This document shows positions 29,363-37,684 of a stretch of 64,000 nt of DNA, piece by piece. The position numbers were made by a program, and so were the translations under genes. Origin of the DNA: Acinetobacter genomosp. 15BJ. GTDB lineage: Bacteria > Pseudomonadota > Gammaproteobacteria > Pseudomonadales > Moraxellaceae. The stretch is taken from positions 382,351 to 446,350 of the forward strand of contig NZ_KE007345.1 in the NCBI RefSeq assembly GCF_000400715.1, read 5' to 3'. The notes under the pieces were generated by a model. That model ran no database searches. It had not been told where the DNA came from and saw only the letters and a list, made by a program, of their open reading frames with translations. How positions within the stretch are numbered: position 1 is the first letter of the stretch; the number at the start of each line of letters is the position of its first letter.

Positions 29363-30244
29363 TAACCTTATTTGATAATCTGTAATACGGTTTAACTTTG
29401 GGGTATATATAGGAAATTGCTGTTGTAGATAAAGTAAAGCATCTGCCAGTGTTACCTGATGCAAATTTTTACAGATCCCAAATATTAAATTATCTAAACT
29501 CATCATGAACTGTGTTATATCACCCTCTAAGCTTTGGCTATAAATATCTGCATCCAATTCATCCTCTGGATCTTCTAATGGTGTAGTCGCCTGTATGTGT
29601 AGATTAAATTTAAACTTTCGCATTAATTCAGATGGAATCTGATTTTCACACCGCATCAACCAAGTAAGTGTAATTAAATTATGTCCGAAAAAACTAGGTT
29701 GATGTATACATTCGTCCAGTAAACTTTGAAAAGTTATATTTTGATCAAAGGATTCAGAGAGGAGTTGTTTACTTGTATTACCAAAAGTGGATGTTAAAAA
29801 TTCTGTAAAACGATCTAAAAAAGGGTATATCTGTTTTTCATTCAACGTAGGCAGCAAAGTCTGGAAAGATAATAATATCGTTATATTATGAGATAAATAT
29901 TCATTATTTGAGGCAGCTAACTTTATATAATGATCAAAAATATTTGTAAATCCATAATTGCAATACCATTGATATAATGCTGAGTACGCAACGGGATAAA
30001 TACTTCTATTCAATATGCTTTGAATACGAGGTAATGAAAACTGTGTATCATGGCTATCTTGAGTAAATGAGCGCACATTATATATTTCACTTTGAAAAAT
30101 TAATTTATCAGCTTGCGCCCAGATAGCATTATTCCCCAAAACAGTAAAAATATTTTTCGCAGCCTGATAAGACTTTATCGCATGAGGCTGATGAATCGTT
30201 GCACTATAATTCAATGCTCTTTCTAATAATTCATCTTCAGTCAT
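29351..30244 (-). CDS. Hypothetical helical protein, no family recognised
   Basis: 297 residues. AT-rich codon use; predominantly helix-forming with leucine, asparagine and aromatic residues; no signal peptide, membrane segment or catalytic motif seen. An acidic stretch (EDPEDELDAD, about residues 222-231) separates two helical parts. It is convergent with DUF3565 (12-bp overlap) and divergent from the SDR gene. It could be a strain-specific cytoplasmic protein. Confidence 0.6.
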   Translation of the reverse strand: MTEDELLERALNYSATIHQPHAIKSYQAAKNIFTVLGNNAIWAQADKLIFQSEIYNVRSFTQDSHDTQFSLPRIQSILNRSIYPVAYSALYQWYCNYGFTNIFDHYIKLAASNNEYLSHNITILLSFQTLLPTLNEKQIYPFLDRFTEFLTSTFGNTSKQLLSESFDQNITFQSLLDECIHQPSFFGHNLITLTWLMRCENQIPSELMRKFKFNLHIQATTPLEDPEDELDADIYSQSLEGDITQFMMSLDNLIFGICKNLHQVTLADALLYLQQQFPIYTPKLNRITDYQIRLLRR

Positions 30245-30404
30245 AAGAACCTAGCTGATTATATCTTTTTCAAATTACATTCTGATAATCCACCAAATTT
30301 CTCATATTATCAATAGCAGCATCCCTGCATTTCAATCCCTCTTGACCTCAAGTCAACTTGAGCTTTTATAGTTGTATTTTGATCGAAAGAATACGGATAG
30401 ATGG

Positions 30405-31124
30405 ATGGATAATTCGAATAAAACATTTCTCATATACGGCGTCAGCAAAGGCCTAGGTAAAGCCATTGTTCAAGCTGTACCAAAACCAACAGATACCATC
30501 TATGGTGTATCTCGCACCCAACCACAAGAAACTCTAAACTTAGACTGGATTTGTGCTGATCTATCCAAGCCAGAGCAAGCGGTAAGCGATGTAAAGGCAA
30601 CAATTGGACAACAAAAACTTGATGTTCTGATCTACAATGTGGGTATCTGGGAGCAACAGGCATTTAGCGACAACTATAATTTTGAAGAGGTTTCTGCTGC
30701 TGAAATCAACCAAATCATTCATACCAATATCAGCACCTGTATACTGTCGATTCAATCTCTCATTGAAAATCTAAAACTCTCCAACAACGCCAAAATTATT
30801 CTGATCGGCTCAACGTGGGGTGTTGATAATCATAACGGTAAAGAACTTGTTTTTTCGGCAACCAAATTTGCGTTAAGGGGCATTGCGCAATCATTACGAG
30901 AAATCTTACGTGAGCACTTGATTGGAGTCAGTGTAATTAACTTGGGCTATCTGGCCAGTGAGTATGAGATTGATAAACCAATGCAAGACGTTTTACAAGA
31001 GACTGAATATTCTCTCATCCCTTTAGCCGATGTGATTCAGGCGATTCATTTTATTATTTCAACCAGTAAAGCAACTTGTGTTAAAGAAATCTTGATGCCT
31101 GCGATGTTGGATCAGAATGTTTGA
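30405..31124 (+). CDS. Short-chain dehydrogenase/reductase
   Basis: 239 residues, classical SDR Rossmann fold. The cofactor loop is IYGVSKGLGKAI near residue 10, with Gly-x-x-x-Gly-x-Gly drifted to G-V-S-K-G-L-G. D-L-S near 54, NVG near 80 (NAG position), IGSTWG with the catalytic Ser near 140, then FSATKFAL, where the usual YxxxK motif has Phe-Ser-Ala-Thr-Lys, so the catalytic Tyr position carries a Phe. This may reduce or change activity. Start placed at the ATG of MDNSNK; a TTG start 33 bp upstream is less likely. Substrate unknown. Confidence 0.8.
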   Translation: MDNSNKTFLIYGVSKGLGKAIVQAVPKPTDTIYGVSRTQPQETLNLDWICADLSKPEQAVSDVKATIGQQKLDVLIYNVGIWEQQAFSDNYNFEEVSAAEINQIIHTNISTCILSIQSLIENLKLSNNAKIILIGSTWGVDNHNGKELVFSATKFALRGIAQSLREILREHLIGVSVINLGYLASEYEIDKPMQDVLQETEYSLIPLADVIQAIHFIISTSKATCVKEILMPAMLDQNV

Positions 31125-31260
31125 TTTTTCTCTTAATCTCTAAGACCAATTATACCTCTTCCACCATCTTTAAAATGATAGATAGTATCCATGATAGTAA
31201 TTCTGGAGAAATCAAACTCAATTGAGCTTAAAACGGCTATAAACCATATCAATTACAGCT

Positions 31261-31461
31261 TTATAATTTTTGTTTCGCCACTTTAATGTACTGAATCGCA
31301 AAAAAGATAGCCAATATAAAACATACAACAGCAGCCATAAGGCTAATCAAAGGCTGTATTGATAATGAAATGGCGAGACTTGAAGCGATAGAAAATACAA
31401 CCGTCAAAATTAAATATTTTAACTTTTTCGCTTTAAGCGCTTCTTTCTGATAATCATACAT
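31261..31461 (-). CDS. Small hypothetical membrane protein
   Basis: 66 residues: a basic, helical N-terminal tail (KEALKAKKLK) and two membrane helices (about 15-34 and 37-58), ending in basic residues. No family recognised. The isolated position and size make it a plausible but unproven gene. Confidence 0.5.
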   Translation of the reverse strand: MYDYQKEALKAKKLKYLILTVVFSIASSLAISLSIQPLISLMAAVVCFILAIFFAIQYIKVAKQKL

Positions 31462-31522
31462 TTATTAAATTTCTCTGTTTTTAAATAATCAATTACTCCA
31501 AATATAAAGACATAATAAATAA

Positions 31523-31546
31523 AAAAGGAAGCCTCAGCTTCCTTTT
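31523..31546 (-). terminator. Rho-independent terminator of pyrE
   Basis: AAAAGGAAGC, 4-nt loop, GCTTCCTTTT, 17 bp after the stop. Confidence 0.88.
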
Positions 31547-31562
31547 CGTTTACATCTAAAAC

Positions 31563-32213
31563 TTAGATGCCGTATTTTTCACGATAAGCCTGCATATTGG
31601 CTAAAGCGTCTTTTTCGCCTTTCGTATCTAGATAATCCATCAAATCTTTCATGGTAATCAATGCATGTACTGGAATTTCTAATTCTTTTTGTACTTCCTG
31701 AATCGCAGAAAGCTGACCTTGACCACGTTCTTGACGATCTAACGCCACCAATACACCTGCAATTTCAGCACCTGCATTTTTTAAGATAGTCACAACTTCA
31801 CGAATCGCTGTTCCCGCAGTGATCACATCATCAATGATCCAAACTTTTTGACCTGCAACCGATGCACCTACCAAAACACCGCCTTCACCATGATCTTTGG
31901 CTTCTTTACGGTTAAAGCCCCATGGTACGCTTTTGCCATGAACTTGAGACAACGCCACCGCTGTTGCTGCGACAAAAGGAATCCCTTTATACGCTGGGCC
32001 AAAAATCACACCGACATTATCGCACTGCACCAGTTTGTCGGCATAGCCTTGCGCTAACAAAGACAGTGCTTCACCATCGTTTAACAAACCTGCGTTAAAG
32101 AAATAAGGACTGACACGGCCTGATTTTAAGGTAAACTCACCAAATTTAAGCACTCCACGTGATAATGCGAGTTCGATAAAAGCTTGCGGATGAAATGACA
32201 CAGGCGTTGTCAT
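31563..32213 (-). CDS. pyrE: Orotate phosphoribosyltransferase
   Basis: 216 residues. Makes OMP from orotate and [20 protein letters not shown] near 24-39, [10 protein letters not shown] near 70, and the PRPP loop [16 protein letters not shown] near 121-136 are all intact. Start placed at [10 protein letters not shown] (32213) from family N-termini; a longer frame would overlap the divergent gene. It is divergent from the Crc-like gene, an arrangement also found around crc in Pseudomonas. Confidence 0.96.
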   Translation of the reverse strand: MTTPVSFHPQAFIELALSRGVLKFGEFTLKSGRVSPYFFNAGLLNDGEALSLLAQGYADKLVQCDNVGVIFGPAYKGIPFVAATAVALSQVHGKSVPWGFNRKEAKDHGEGGVLVGASVAGQKVWIIDDVITAGTAIREVVTILKNAGAEIAGVLVALDRQERGQGQLSAIQEVQKELEIPVHALITMKDLMDYLDTKGEKDALANMQAYREKYGI

Positions 32214-32254
32214 ATAAAGTGCTCCAAATTCTTCAATTGAGGTTAAACAGACGT

Positions 32255-33079
32255 ATGATACCAAAGGATAGCTATCCAAGTGATGTAAAAATTCTTCGAG
32301 TCGTTTCAATTAACGTAAATGGCTTGCGCTCATCAGTCACCAAAGGCTTACTCGAATGGTTAGAACAGTCGGGTGCCGATGTGGTGTGTATGCAGGAAAG
32401 CCGCATCACCCATGAACAATGGACCGATAAATTTAAACCTGAAGGTTGGTATACCCACCTGTTCCCTGCTGAACGCGCAGGTTATGCAGGTACGGCGATC
32501 TATAGCCGTCTGCCATTCGTGTCAGTAAAAAATGGTTTAGGCTTTGAACTCGCTGATTCTCAGGGGCGTTTTATTGCTGCTGAATTCGATCTAGGCTTGT
32601 CACAAACTGTTCATATTGCCTCGTTATACTTGCCATCAGGATCAAGCGGTGACGAAGCGCAAGCACGCAAAGACGTGTTTTTACAAGAATACGCCAAAAT
32701 ACTCAAACAGTGGCGAGATGAAAATAAATCAATCATTGTCTGTGGGGATTACAATATCGTGCATAAACGCATCGATATTAAAAACTGGTCAGGTAACCAG
32801 AAATCTTCTGGGGTACTGCCACATGAACGTGCTTGGCTTGATCATATGTATGACGAGTTAGGTTATGTGGATACTTTCCGCGAAGTTCGCCCTGAAGCAG
32901 AATTGTATTCATGGTGGTCAAATCGCGGTCAAGCACGTGCAAAAAATGTTGGGTGGCGTATTGACTACCATTCATGCTCTCCAGACTGGAAAGCACGTAC
33001 AACAAATGCATGGGTCTATAAAGAACAATGGTTTAGTGACCATGCACCCGTCATTATCGACTATAAAATACACGAATAA
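32255..33079 (+). CDS. crc: Crc-like protein of the exonuclease III family
   Basis: 274 residues, EEP/ExoIII fold. Position next to pyrE and the shared blocks ([32 protein letters not shown]) point to the Crc (catabolite repression control) branch rather than housekeeping XthA. Unlike Pseudomonas Crc, all ExoIII catalytic positions are present: VNGLR Asn, MQESR Glu near 46, GDYN Asp/Asn near 173-175, RIDY Asp and FSDHAP Asp/His near the C-terminus. It may therefore be an active nuclease, a Hfq partner in catabolite repression, or both. Start chosen at MIPKDSYP. Confidence 0.85.
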   Translation: MIPKDSYPSDVKILRVVSINVNGLRSSVTKGLLEWLEQSGADVVCMQESRITHEQWTDKFKPEGWYTHLFPAERAGYAGTAIYSRLPFVSVKNGLGFELADSQGRFIAAEFDLGLSQTVHIASLYLPSGSSGDEAQARKDVFLQEYAKILKQWRDENKSIIVCGDYNIVHKRIDIKNWSGNQKSSGVLPHERAWLDHMYDELGYVDTFREVRPEAELYSWWSNRGQARAKNVGWRIDYHSCSPDWKARTTNAWVYKEQWFSDHAPVIIDYKIHE

Positions 33080-33112
33080 GTGAACACTTGTTCACTTTGG
33101 TCGCTTCTTTAG

Positions 33113-33118
33113 CTTACA
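33113..33118 (+). promoter_or_regulatory. GacA-type half-site upstream of the candidate sRNA
   Basis: CTTACA, about 60 bp before the inferred RNA start, equals one half of the TGTAAG-N6-CTTACA GacA box of Pseudomonas rsm RNAs. The partner half is not conserved, so this is weak. Confidence 0.3.
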
Positions 33119-33171
33119 TAACTTGTCGCTTTTGTGTATTTTTATTTCGCATCTAGAACGGCATTATAGCT

Positions 33172-33320
33172 TCACGGCACAGGGAAGCGGTCAGGATGAC
33201 CAAAAAGGGATAGGACGCCGTAGGAAGATAAAATAAACTTAGATTAAGTTTATTTGCATGGATGAGACATTGGACGTTGAAATGAGACCCGCATAATCAG
33301 GAAGATTATATGCGGGTTTT
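33172..33320 (+). ncRNA. Candidate RsmX/Y/Z-like CsrA/RsmA-sequestering small RNA
   Basis: The 436-bp gap between the crc-like and yffB-like genes holds a ~150-nt structured segment with eight GGA motifs. GGTCAGGATGACC (33189-33201) is a perfect 5-bp hairpin presenting AGGAU in its loop, the typical CsrA site. ACGGC (33174) and GCCGT (33217) close an outer stem; AATAAACTT/AAGTTTATT (33232/33246) makes a 9-bp stem. The terminator stem itself (33288-33318) has AGGAA in its loop, followed by a T-rich tail. A -10-like CATTAT is at 33162. Such RNAs titrate CsrA/RsmA under GacS/GacA. Class assigned from structure alone. Confidence 0.6.
33288..33320 (+). terminator. Terminator of the candidate sRNA
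   Basis: ACCCGCATAATC, AGGAA loop, GATTATATGCGGGT (one bulge), followed by TTTTC. No coding gene ends just before it, which argues that it ends an RNA gene. Confidence 0.8.
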
Positions 33321-33515
33321 CTCTTTTCTAGATATTAGATTTTCTTTCTTTGATCTGTCTTTAGCAGGTTTGCTCAAAACACATGATCATTTTCGTCATT
33401 TAATTTTTGCTTCATACACTACCGATAAACTTGATAAAAAATTTCAACTGGCACATACCCCATCTTTTGCGCTAGGCTTTGACTCATATCTTTTGTTCTT
33501 TTTATGGTTTTCGGT

Positions 33516-33866
33516 ATGTTTAAAATTTACGGCATTAAAAATTGTAATTCGATGAAAAAAGCCTTTGATGCCTTACAAGCCAACGGCATCAATTACGAAT
33601 TTCATGATTATAAAAAACAAGGCATTGATGCAGATACTTTAGCGCTCTGGTTAAAAGAGATTGGTGCAGACAAAGTACTGAATAAAAAAGGCACTACATG
33701 GCGCAAATTAAGCGCGGATGAGCAAACACACGCGACCAGCAATGAACAGAACCTGATTGAAGCCCTAATTGCGCAGCCAAGCCTGATTAAGCGTCCTGTA
33801 CTGCAAACGGCTCAAGGTTTCGTGATTGGCTTTGATGAGGCCACTTATCAAGCTTTATCAGCTTAA
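33516..33866 (+). CDS. ArsC/Spx-family thioredoxin-fold protein (YffB-like)
   Basis: 116 residues. IYGIKNCNSMKKAFDAL at the N-terminus has the single Cys of the family (Cys near residue 9). Next come FHDYKKQGID and the KGTTWRKL block near 65, and a C-terminal PSLIKRPVL segment with the cis-Pro-like RPV of ArsC/Spx proteins. YffB/Spx proteins are redox or GSH-linked; true arsenate reductase activity is doubtful. Start at MFKIYG; a 4-codon longer form is less likely. It is convergent with the DUF2147 gene. Confidence 0.88.
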   Translation: MFKIYGIKNCNSMKKAFDALQANGINYEFHDYKKQGIDADTLALWLKEIGADKVLNKKGTTWRKLSADEQTHATSNEQNLIEALIAQPSLIKRPVLQTAQGFVIGFDEATYQALSA

Positions 33867-33887
33867 ATTTTATCAACCAGCAACAAT

Positions 33888-33918
33888 AAAAAAACCGAGT
33901 CACGAGACTCGGTTTTTT
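33888..33918. terminator. Bidirectional terminator between the Spx-like and DUF2147 genes
   Basis: AAAACCGAGTC, 4-nt loop, GACTCGGTTTT with T runs on both strands; genes converge here. Confidence 0.9.
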
Positions 33919-33934
33919 ATTATCTAAATCTGGC

Positions 33935-34372
33935 TTAGTTGGTACGAATCCACGTTTGGTTACGACCTAAAGCAGCAACACCAATATAACCACGTAATTT
34001 CAGCTTCTGACCACCTTCAATGATTTCAGCTTTCAATTTATAGGTTTTGCCATTTTTAGGGTCAATAATTGAACCACCATCGTAATTCACACCACCGACA
34101 TTTTTCAGGCTATGCACAATAGTCACGCCTTTGAGCGGTTTGTTATGGTAAGTTCCTTCACATTTAGAACAAGCATTTTCCTGACCTGCCACTAAATATT
34201 TTTGAATCGACGCCGTTAACGTTCCATCCTTTTGCTCCGTGAACTTCACGATCGCCTTTGGCTGTTTTGTTTCATCATCAATAGTCTGCCAAACGCTGCC
34301 ATTCAGCGCATCCGCTGCATTGGCAAAAGTTGTCAAACCGAGCAATCCAAATGCTAAAGCAATTTTCTTCAT
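33935..34372 (-). CDS. Secreted DUF2147 protein
   Basis: 145 residues. The signal peptide (cleavage near ANA/AD, residue 20) is followed by the DUF2147 pattern: NGSVWQTIDDETKQPKAIVKF, a CSKC pair (near residue 68), a GGSIIDPKNGKTYKLK strand pair, and LKLRGYIGVAALGRNQTWIR at the end. Family members are periplasmic or outer-membrane-associated, lipocalin-like, with undefined function. The Cys pair could form a disulfide. Confidence 0.88.
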   Translation of the reverse strand: MKKIALAFGLLGLTTFANAADALNGSVWQTIDDETKQPKAIVKFTEQKDGTLTASIQKYLVAGQENACSKCEGTYHNKPLKGVTIVHSLKNVGGVNYDGGSIIDPKNGKTYKLKAEIIEGGQKLKLRGYIGVAALGRNQTWIRTN

Positions 34373-34576
34373 TTTTGTAATATCCTTAAGGGGTCTTTCA
34401 AACTGAAAGTATTGAGAACTTCAATCAATATTGCAATTCTTGATTATGACTATTTGGTATAACCTGAGTAAGAGTGTCGTAGTGCACATTTTTTCAGATT
34501 TTATCGTCGTGCTTAGACATAGCTTATTTTCAAGAACTTTCTTATTGCTATACTGATCTAACAATATGGAAAAATT

Positions 34577-35488
34577 ATGAAATTTGCTACTGTTTGGAAA
34601 TATTATTTTACTGAATCCTTACTTAAAGCGACGATTCGGACACCTAGTCAATTTAACTTGGCCCCAAATGCATTACGTCCGTTGCTCGATCAACTGTGTC
34701 GTCTATTTCCACAGGATTCAACAGTACAAGTCCGTCCAATACGCCTAGCTGGTGTACGTGGTGAAGAAATTAAAGCTCAAGCAGCGGCGACACAGCTGAT
34801 TTTCCACATTCACGGTGGTGCTTTTTTCCTTGGTAGTTTAAATACGCATCGTGCCTTGATGACAGATATCGCCGCACGTACCCAAATGCAAGTGATTCAT
34901 GTTGATTATCCACTTGCACCTGAACATCCTTATCCTGAAGCCATTGATGCGATTTTCGATGTCTATCAAGCGCTGCTGGTACAAGGGATTAAACCGAAAG
35001 ATATTATTATCTCAGGTGATTCTTGCGGTGCTAACCTTGCTTTGGCCTTGTGTTTGCGTCTCAAACAGCAACCTGAGTTGATGCCAAGTGGCTTGATTCT
35101 GATGTCGCCTTATCTTGACCTCACCTTGACCAGTGAATCGCTACGCTTTAACCAAAAACATGATGCCTTATTGTCTATTGAGGCCTTACAGGCAGGTATT
35201 AATCATTATCTTACCGATAATATTCAAGCCGATGATCCACGTGTTTCACCGTTGTTTGATGATTTAAAAGGGCTTCCACCCACCTTGGTACAAGTCGGCT
35301 CTAAAGAAATTTTACTGGATGATTCAAAACGCTTTAGAGAAAAAGCGGAAAAAGCCGATGTCAAAGTCCAGTTCAAGCTGTATACCGGCATGTGGCATAA
35401 TTTCCAGATGTTTAATGCCTGGTTCCCAGAAGCCAAACAAGCCTTGGCAGATATTGCTGAATTTGCGCATGCAATCGATCGCGATTAA
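34577..35488 (+). CDS. Alpha/beta hydrolase, hormone-sensitive-lipase-like esterase
   Basis: 303 residues. The HSL-family oxyanion motif HGGAFFLGS is near residue 78, the nucleophile elbow GDSCGANLAL has Ser near 148, DPRVSPLF carries the likely catalytic Asp near 220, and the His is in GMWHNF near 275. This completes the triad of a cytoplasmic carboxylesterase/lipase. No signal peptide. The natural substrate is unknown; short-chain esters are typical. Confidence 0.9.
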   Translation: MKFATVWKYYFTESLLKATIRTPSQFNLAPNALRPLLDQLCRLFPQDSTVQVRPIRLAGVRGEEIKAQAAATQLIFHIHGGAFFLGSLNTHRALMTDIAARTQMQVIHVDYPLAPEHPYPEAIDAIFDVYQALLVQGIKPKDIIISGDSCGANLALALCLRLKQQPELMPSGLILMSPYLDLTLTSESLRFNQKHDALLSIEALQAGINHYLTDNIQADDPRVSPLFDDLKGLPPTLVQVGSKEILLDDSKRFREKAEKADVKVQFKLYTGMWHNFQMFNAWFPEAKQALADIAEFAHAIDRD

Positions 35489-35509
35489 CCGACTTATATT
35501 CGTGCAAAA

Positions 35510-35533
35510 AATGGTCAGCTATGTCTGACCATT
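35510..35533 (+). terminator. Terminator of the esterase gene
   Basis: AATGGTCAG, 6-nt loop, CTGACCATT shortly after the stop. Confidence 0.75.
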
Positions 35534-35760
35534 GTCATTCTTAATTTACTTTTGTCATCATAAAATAAAATTGATTGGATATTCTGATAAGAGCTGATTT
35601 ATCAAAGAATTTTTCCCGTCCTGATTTGCATTAAAAAGCCCAGAGCTAGACTTTTTTCTCATTCTAAAGATGTTATTGTTATTTCAATAATCGTTCTTCG
35701 GTATTTTGACGACAGATCTACAGTTGCTAGGAATCTCATTGCATAAAAGGATGCATGCCA

Positions 35761-36948
35761 ATGGTGAAGATTCGTTTTAATCGGTCAACTGACACAAAAG
35801 GATGGGGCTTTAAGCTTTCTTGGGAACATCATATTGTAGTCAATTGGACCATACTCAAAAAAAGTATTTTATTACTGATACTTGCTGCATTTATGAGCCT
35901 ATTTTGGATCAGTTGGGATATTTTTGTCCTGATACATCCACAGTATTCTGAATGGGTCAATCTTGGGATTGTGCGCTCGCACTTAATTACTAGTCTGATT
36001 ACGCTAACAGTGATGCTGCTGCTGATTATTCCTTGCCATGTATTTAAGGATCGAACTTGGGCGCAGAATGTTTTACCTATCCTCAGTGTGCAGATTTTTA
36101 CTGCAATGCTATGCCATAAAGGCTATTTAGCAGGCAGTTTTAGCCCAGCCACTATGGTGGGTTATGTCAGTGTGGTGGGTGTAGGCTTAGTGCTGTTTGA
36201 CCGCAGGATGGTGTATTGTGCTTTGATTCCAGCAACACTTGCCTTATTGCTATGCAACTACCTGAGCATGATTGGGGTGCTAACTTATGCGCCTCTGTTT
36301 AATATGCAGCGCCTAAATGAAGTACCGATGCATCCATTCTGGGTCGGCAGTATGGTATTTTTCTTATTACCGATCTTATTGGCATGTTTATTCTTATTTG
36401 AAATTTTACTGACGCAATGGCGAACGCGGGAAATGACCATTCAGATTCTCAGTCGTCTCGACCCTCTGACCAATGTACTCAATCGACGTAGTATCAGTAG
36501 TTATTTAAATAAGTTGCATCAACACCCTCACCCTCTCTATTCCATTATTCTGCTCGATCTTGATCATTTTAAAACGATTAATGATCAATATGGGCATAGC
36601 ATGGGCGATCAAGTGCTGATCCAAGTCGCACGGTGCTTGGCAAGTAATCTCCGTGATCAAGATATCATTGGTCGTTTTGGTGGCGAGGAGTTTATTTTAT
36701 TGCTGCCTAATACGCCGACGATGCAAGCACAGAACGTAGCTGAACGCTGTCGCCATGCAGTATCACAACTGCGCTTTATTACAGAATATAAGCAGGAGTT
36801 TAGCGTGAGTGCCAGCTTTGGGATTAGTAGTTCACTCAGTGCCGATGAGCCACATTTGATCATCAGTCAGGCCGATCAAGCCCTATATGCCGTCAAAGCT
36901 GCGGGACGTAATCAAGTGAAAATATTTACTGATCTTGCAACAAGCTAG
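35761..36948 (+). CDS. Membrane-bound GGDEF diguanylate cyclase
   Basis: 395 residues. About six membrane helices occupy residues 30-220 with no recognisable periplasmic sensor domain. A C-terminal GGDEF domain (about 230-390) has RLDPLTNVLNRRS, ILLDLDHFKTINDQYGH, the active-site GRFGGEEF (A-site intact) and a typical end AVKAAGRNQV. It should make c-di-GMP. No EAL domain and no RxxD inhibitory site was seen before GGEEF. The start at 35761 lies 10 bp after AAAAGG; ATGs at 35751 and 35755 are too close to it. Confidence 0.9.
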   Translation: MVKIRFNRSTDTKGWGFKLSWEHHIVVNWTILKKSILLLILAAFMSLFWISWDIFVLIHPQYSEWVNLGIVRSHLITSLITLTVMLLLIIPCHVFKDRTWAQNVLPILSVQIFTAMLCHKGYLAGSFSPATMVGYVSVVGVGLVLFDRRMVYCALIPATLALLLCNYLSMIGVLTYAPLFNMQRLNEVPMHPFWVGSMVFFLLPILLACLFLFEILLTQWRTREMTIQILSRLDPLTNVLNRRSISSYLNKLHQHPHPLYSIILLDLDHFKTINDQYGHSMGDQVLIQVARCLASNLRDQDIIGRFGGEEFILLLPNTPTMQAQNVAERCRHAVSQLRFITEYKQEFSVSASFGISSSLSADEPHLIISQADQALYAVKAAGRNQVKIFTDLATS

Positions 36949-36950
36949 AA

Positions 36951-36977
36951 CAATGAAGGCACAATATGCCTTCATTG
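36951..36977. terminator. Hairpin between convergent diguanylate cyclase and GST genes
   Basis: CAATGAAGGC, 7-nt loop, GCCTTCATTG: a perfect 10-bp stem between the two stop codons; no strong T run. Confidence 0.65.
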
Positions 36978-36986
36978 CAATGTTGA

Positions 36987-37682
36987 TTAACCTTTCAAAA
37001 ATTCTTCTCGATGTTGACGATAAGGTTCATCAAAAGGCACAAACATCTGCTCTTGTTTGGCTTCGTCAATCCATTGCTGTACCGATGGCAAAGATAAGAT
37101 TTTTTGCACATAGGCTTGGCTGGATGTGGAGAGTGGCAGTTGATAGCATTCAAAACGCATGACCACAGGCGCATAGAATGCGTCTGCAATACTAAACTCC
37201 CCACATAAAAAGCCGTCTTCGCTCGGACGCTCAGACCAGATCTGATCAATTCGAGCCACATCGGCACGTAACTGCGCATGTTCGGCCCAGAGTTGTTTGC
37301 CAATATGACTTAGATCCGCTTCTACATTCATGGGGCAGAGATTGCGCAGGCTTTGAAAGCCGCTGTGCATCTCTGCACTCACACAACGTGCTCTAGCCCG
37401 TAATGTTTTCTCTTGTGGCCATAAATCAAGTTCAGGATGCTGTTCCGCAATATATTCACAAATCGCCAAACTATCCCAGACCACCAGTTCACCATTCACA
37501 AGCGCAGGCACTTTACCCGTTGGATTGAGTTTTAAAATTTCTGTTTTAAATTCACTTTCAGGTTCAAAACTATCAAACTGAATCAAATGCTCCTGAAAGG
37601 AAATCCCCGCTTGTGTAAGTAAAATCCATGGACGCATCGACCACGTGGAGTAATTTTTATTGCCGATAAAGAGTTGATACAT
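36987..37682 (-). CDS. Glutathione S-transferase
   Basis: 231 residues. N-terminal thioredoxin-like domain with YSTWSMRPWILL (catalytic Ser/Tyr region near residues 11-15) and NPTGKVPALVNGELVVWDSLAICEYIAE (cis-Pro and Glu/Ser GSH contacts near 55-80), then the helical C-domain. It resembles the YfcF/YibF-type or zeta-like bacterial GSTs. It begins 2 bp after the dsbD stop and is co-transcribed with it. gshB and a glutathione peroxidase in the same window show that the cell makes glutathione. Confidence 0.92.
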   Translation of the reverse strand: MYQLFIGNKNYSTWSMRPWILLTQAGISFQEHLIQFDSFEPESEFKTEILKLNPTGKVPALVNGELVVWDSLAICEYIAEQHPELDLWPQEKTLRARARCVSAEMHSGFQSLRNLCPMNVEADLSHIGKQLWAEHAQLRADVARIDQIWSERPSEDGFLCGEFSIADAFYAPVVMRFECYQLPLSTSSQAYVQKILSLPSVQQWIDEAKQEQMFVPFDEPYRQHREEFLKG

Positions 37683-37684
37683 TG

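Noticed and set aside
33172..33320. CrcZ-type Hfq-titrating RNA
   Set aside because: Position next to crc invites this, but CrcZ has A-rich (AANAANAA-type) repeats; here GGA loops dominate.
33310..33555. 81-codon + strand frame beginning MRVFSFLDIRF
   Set aside because: It starts inside the sRNA terminator and overlaps the ArsC/Spx-like gene in another frame; Phe/Leu-rich with no family or ribosome-binding site.
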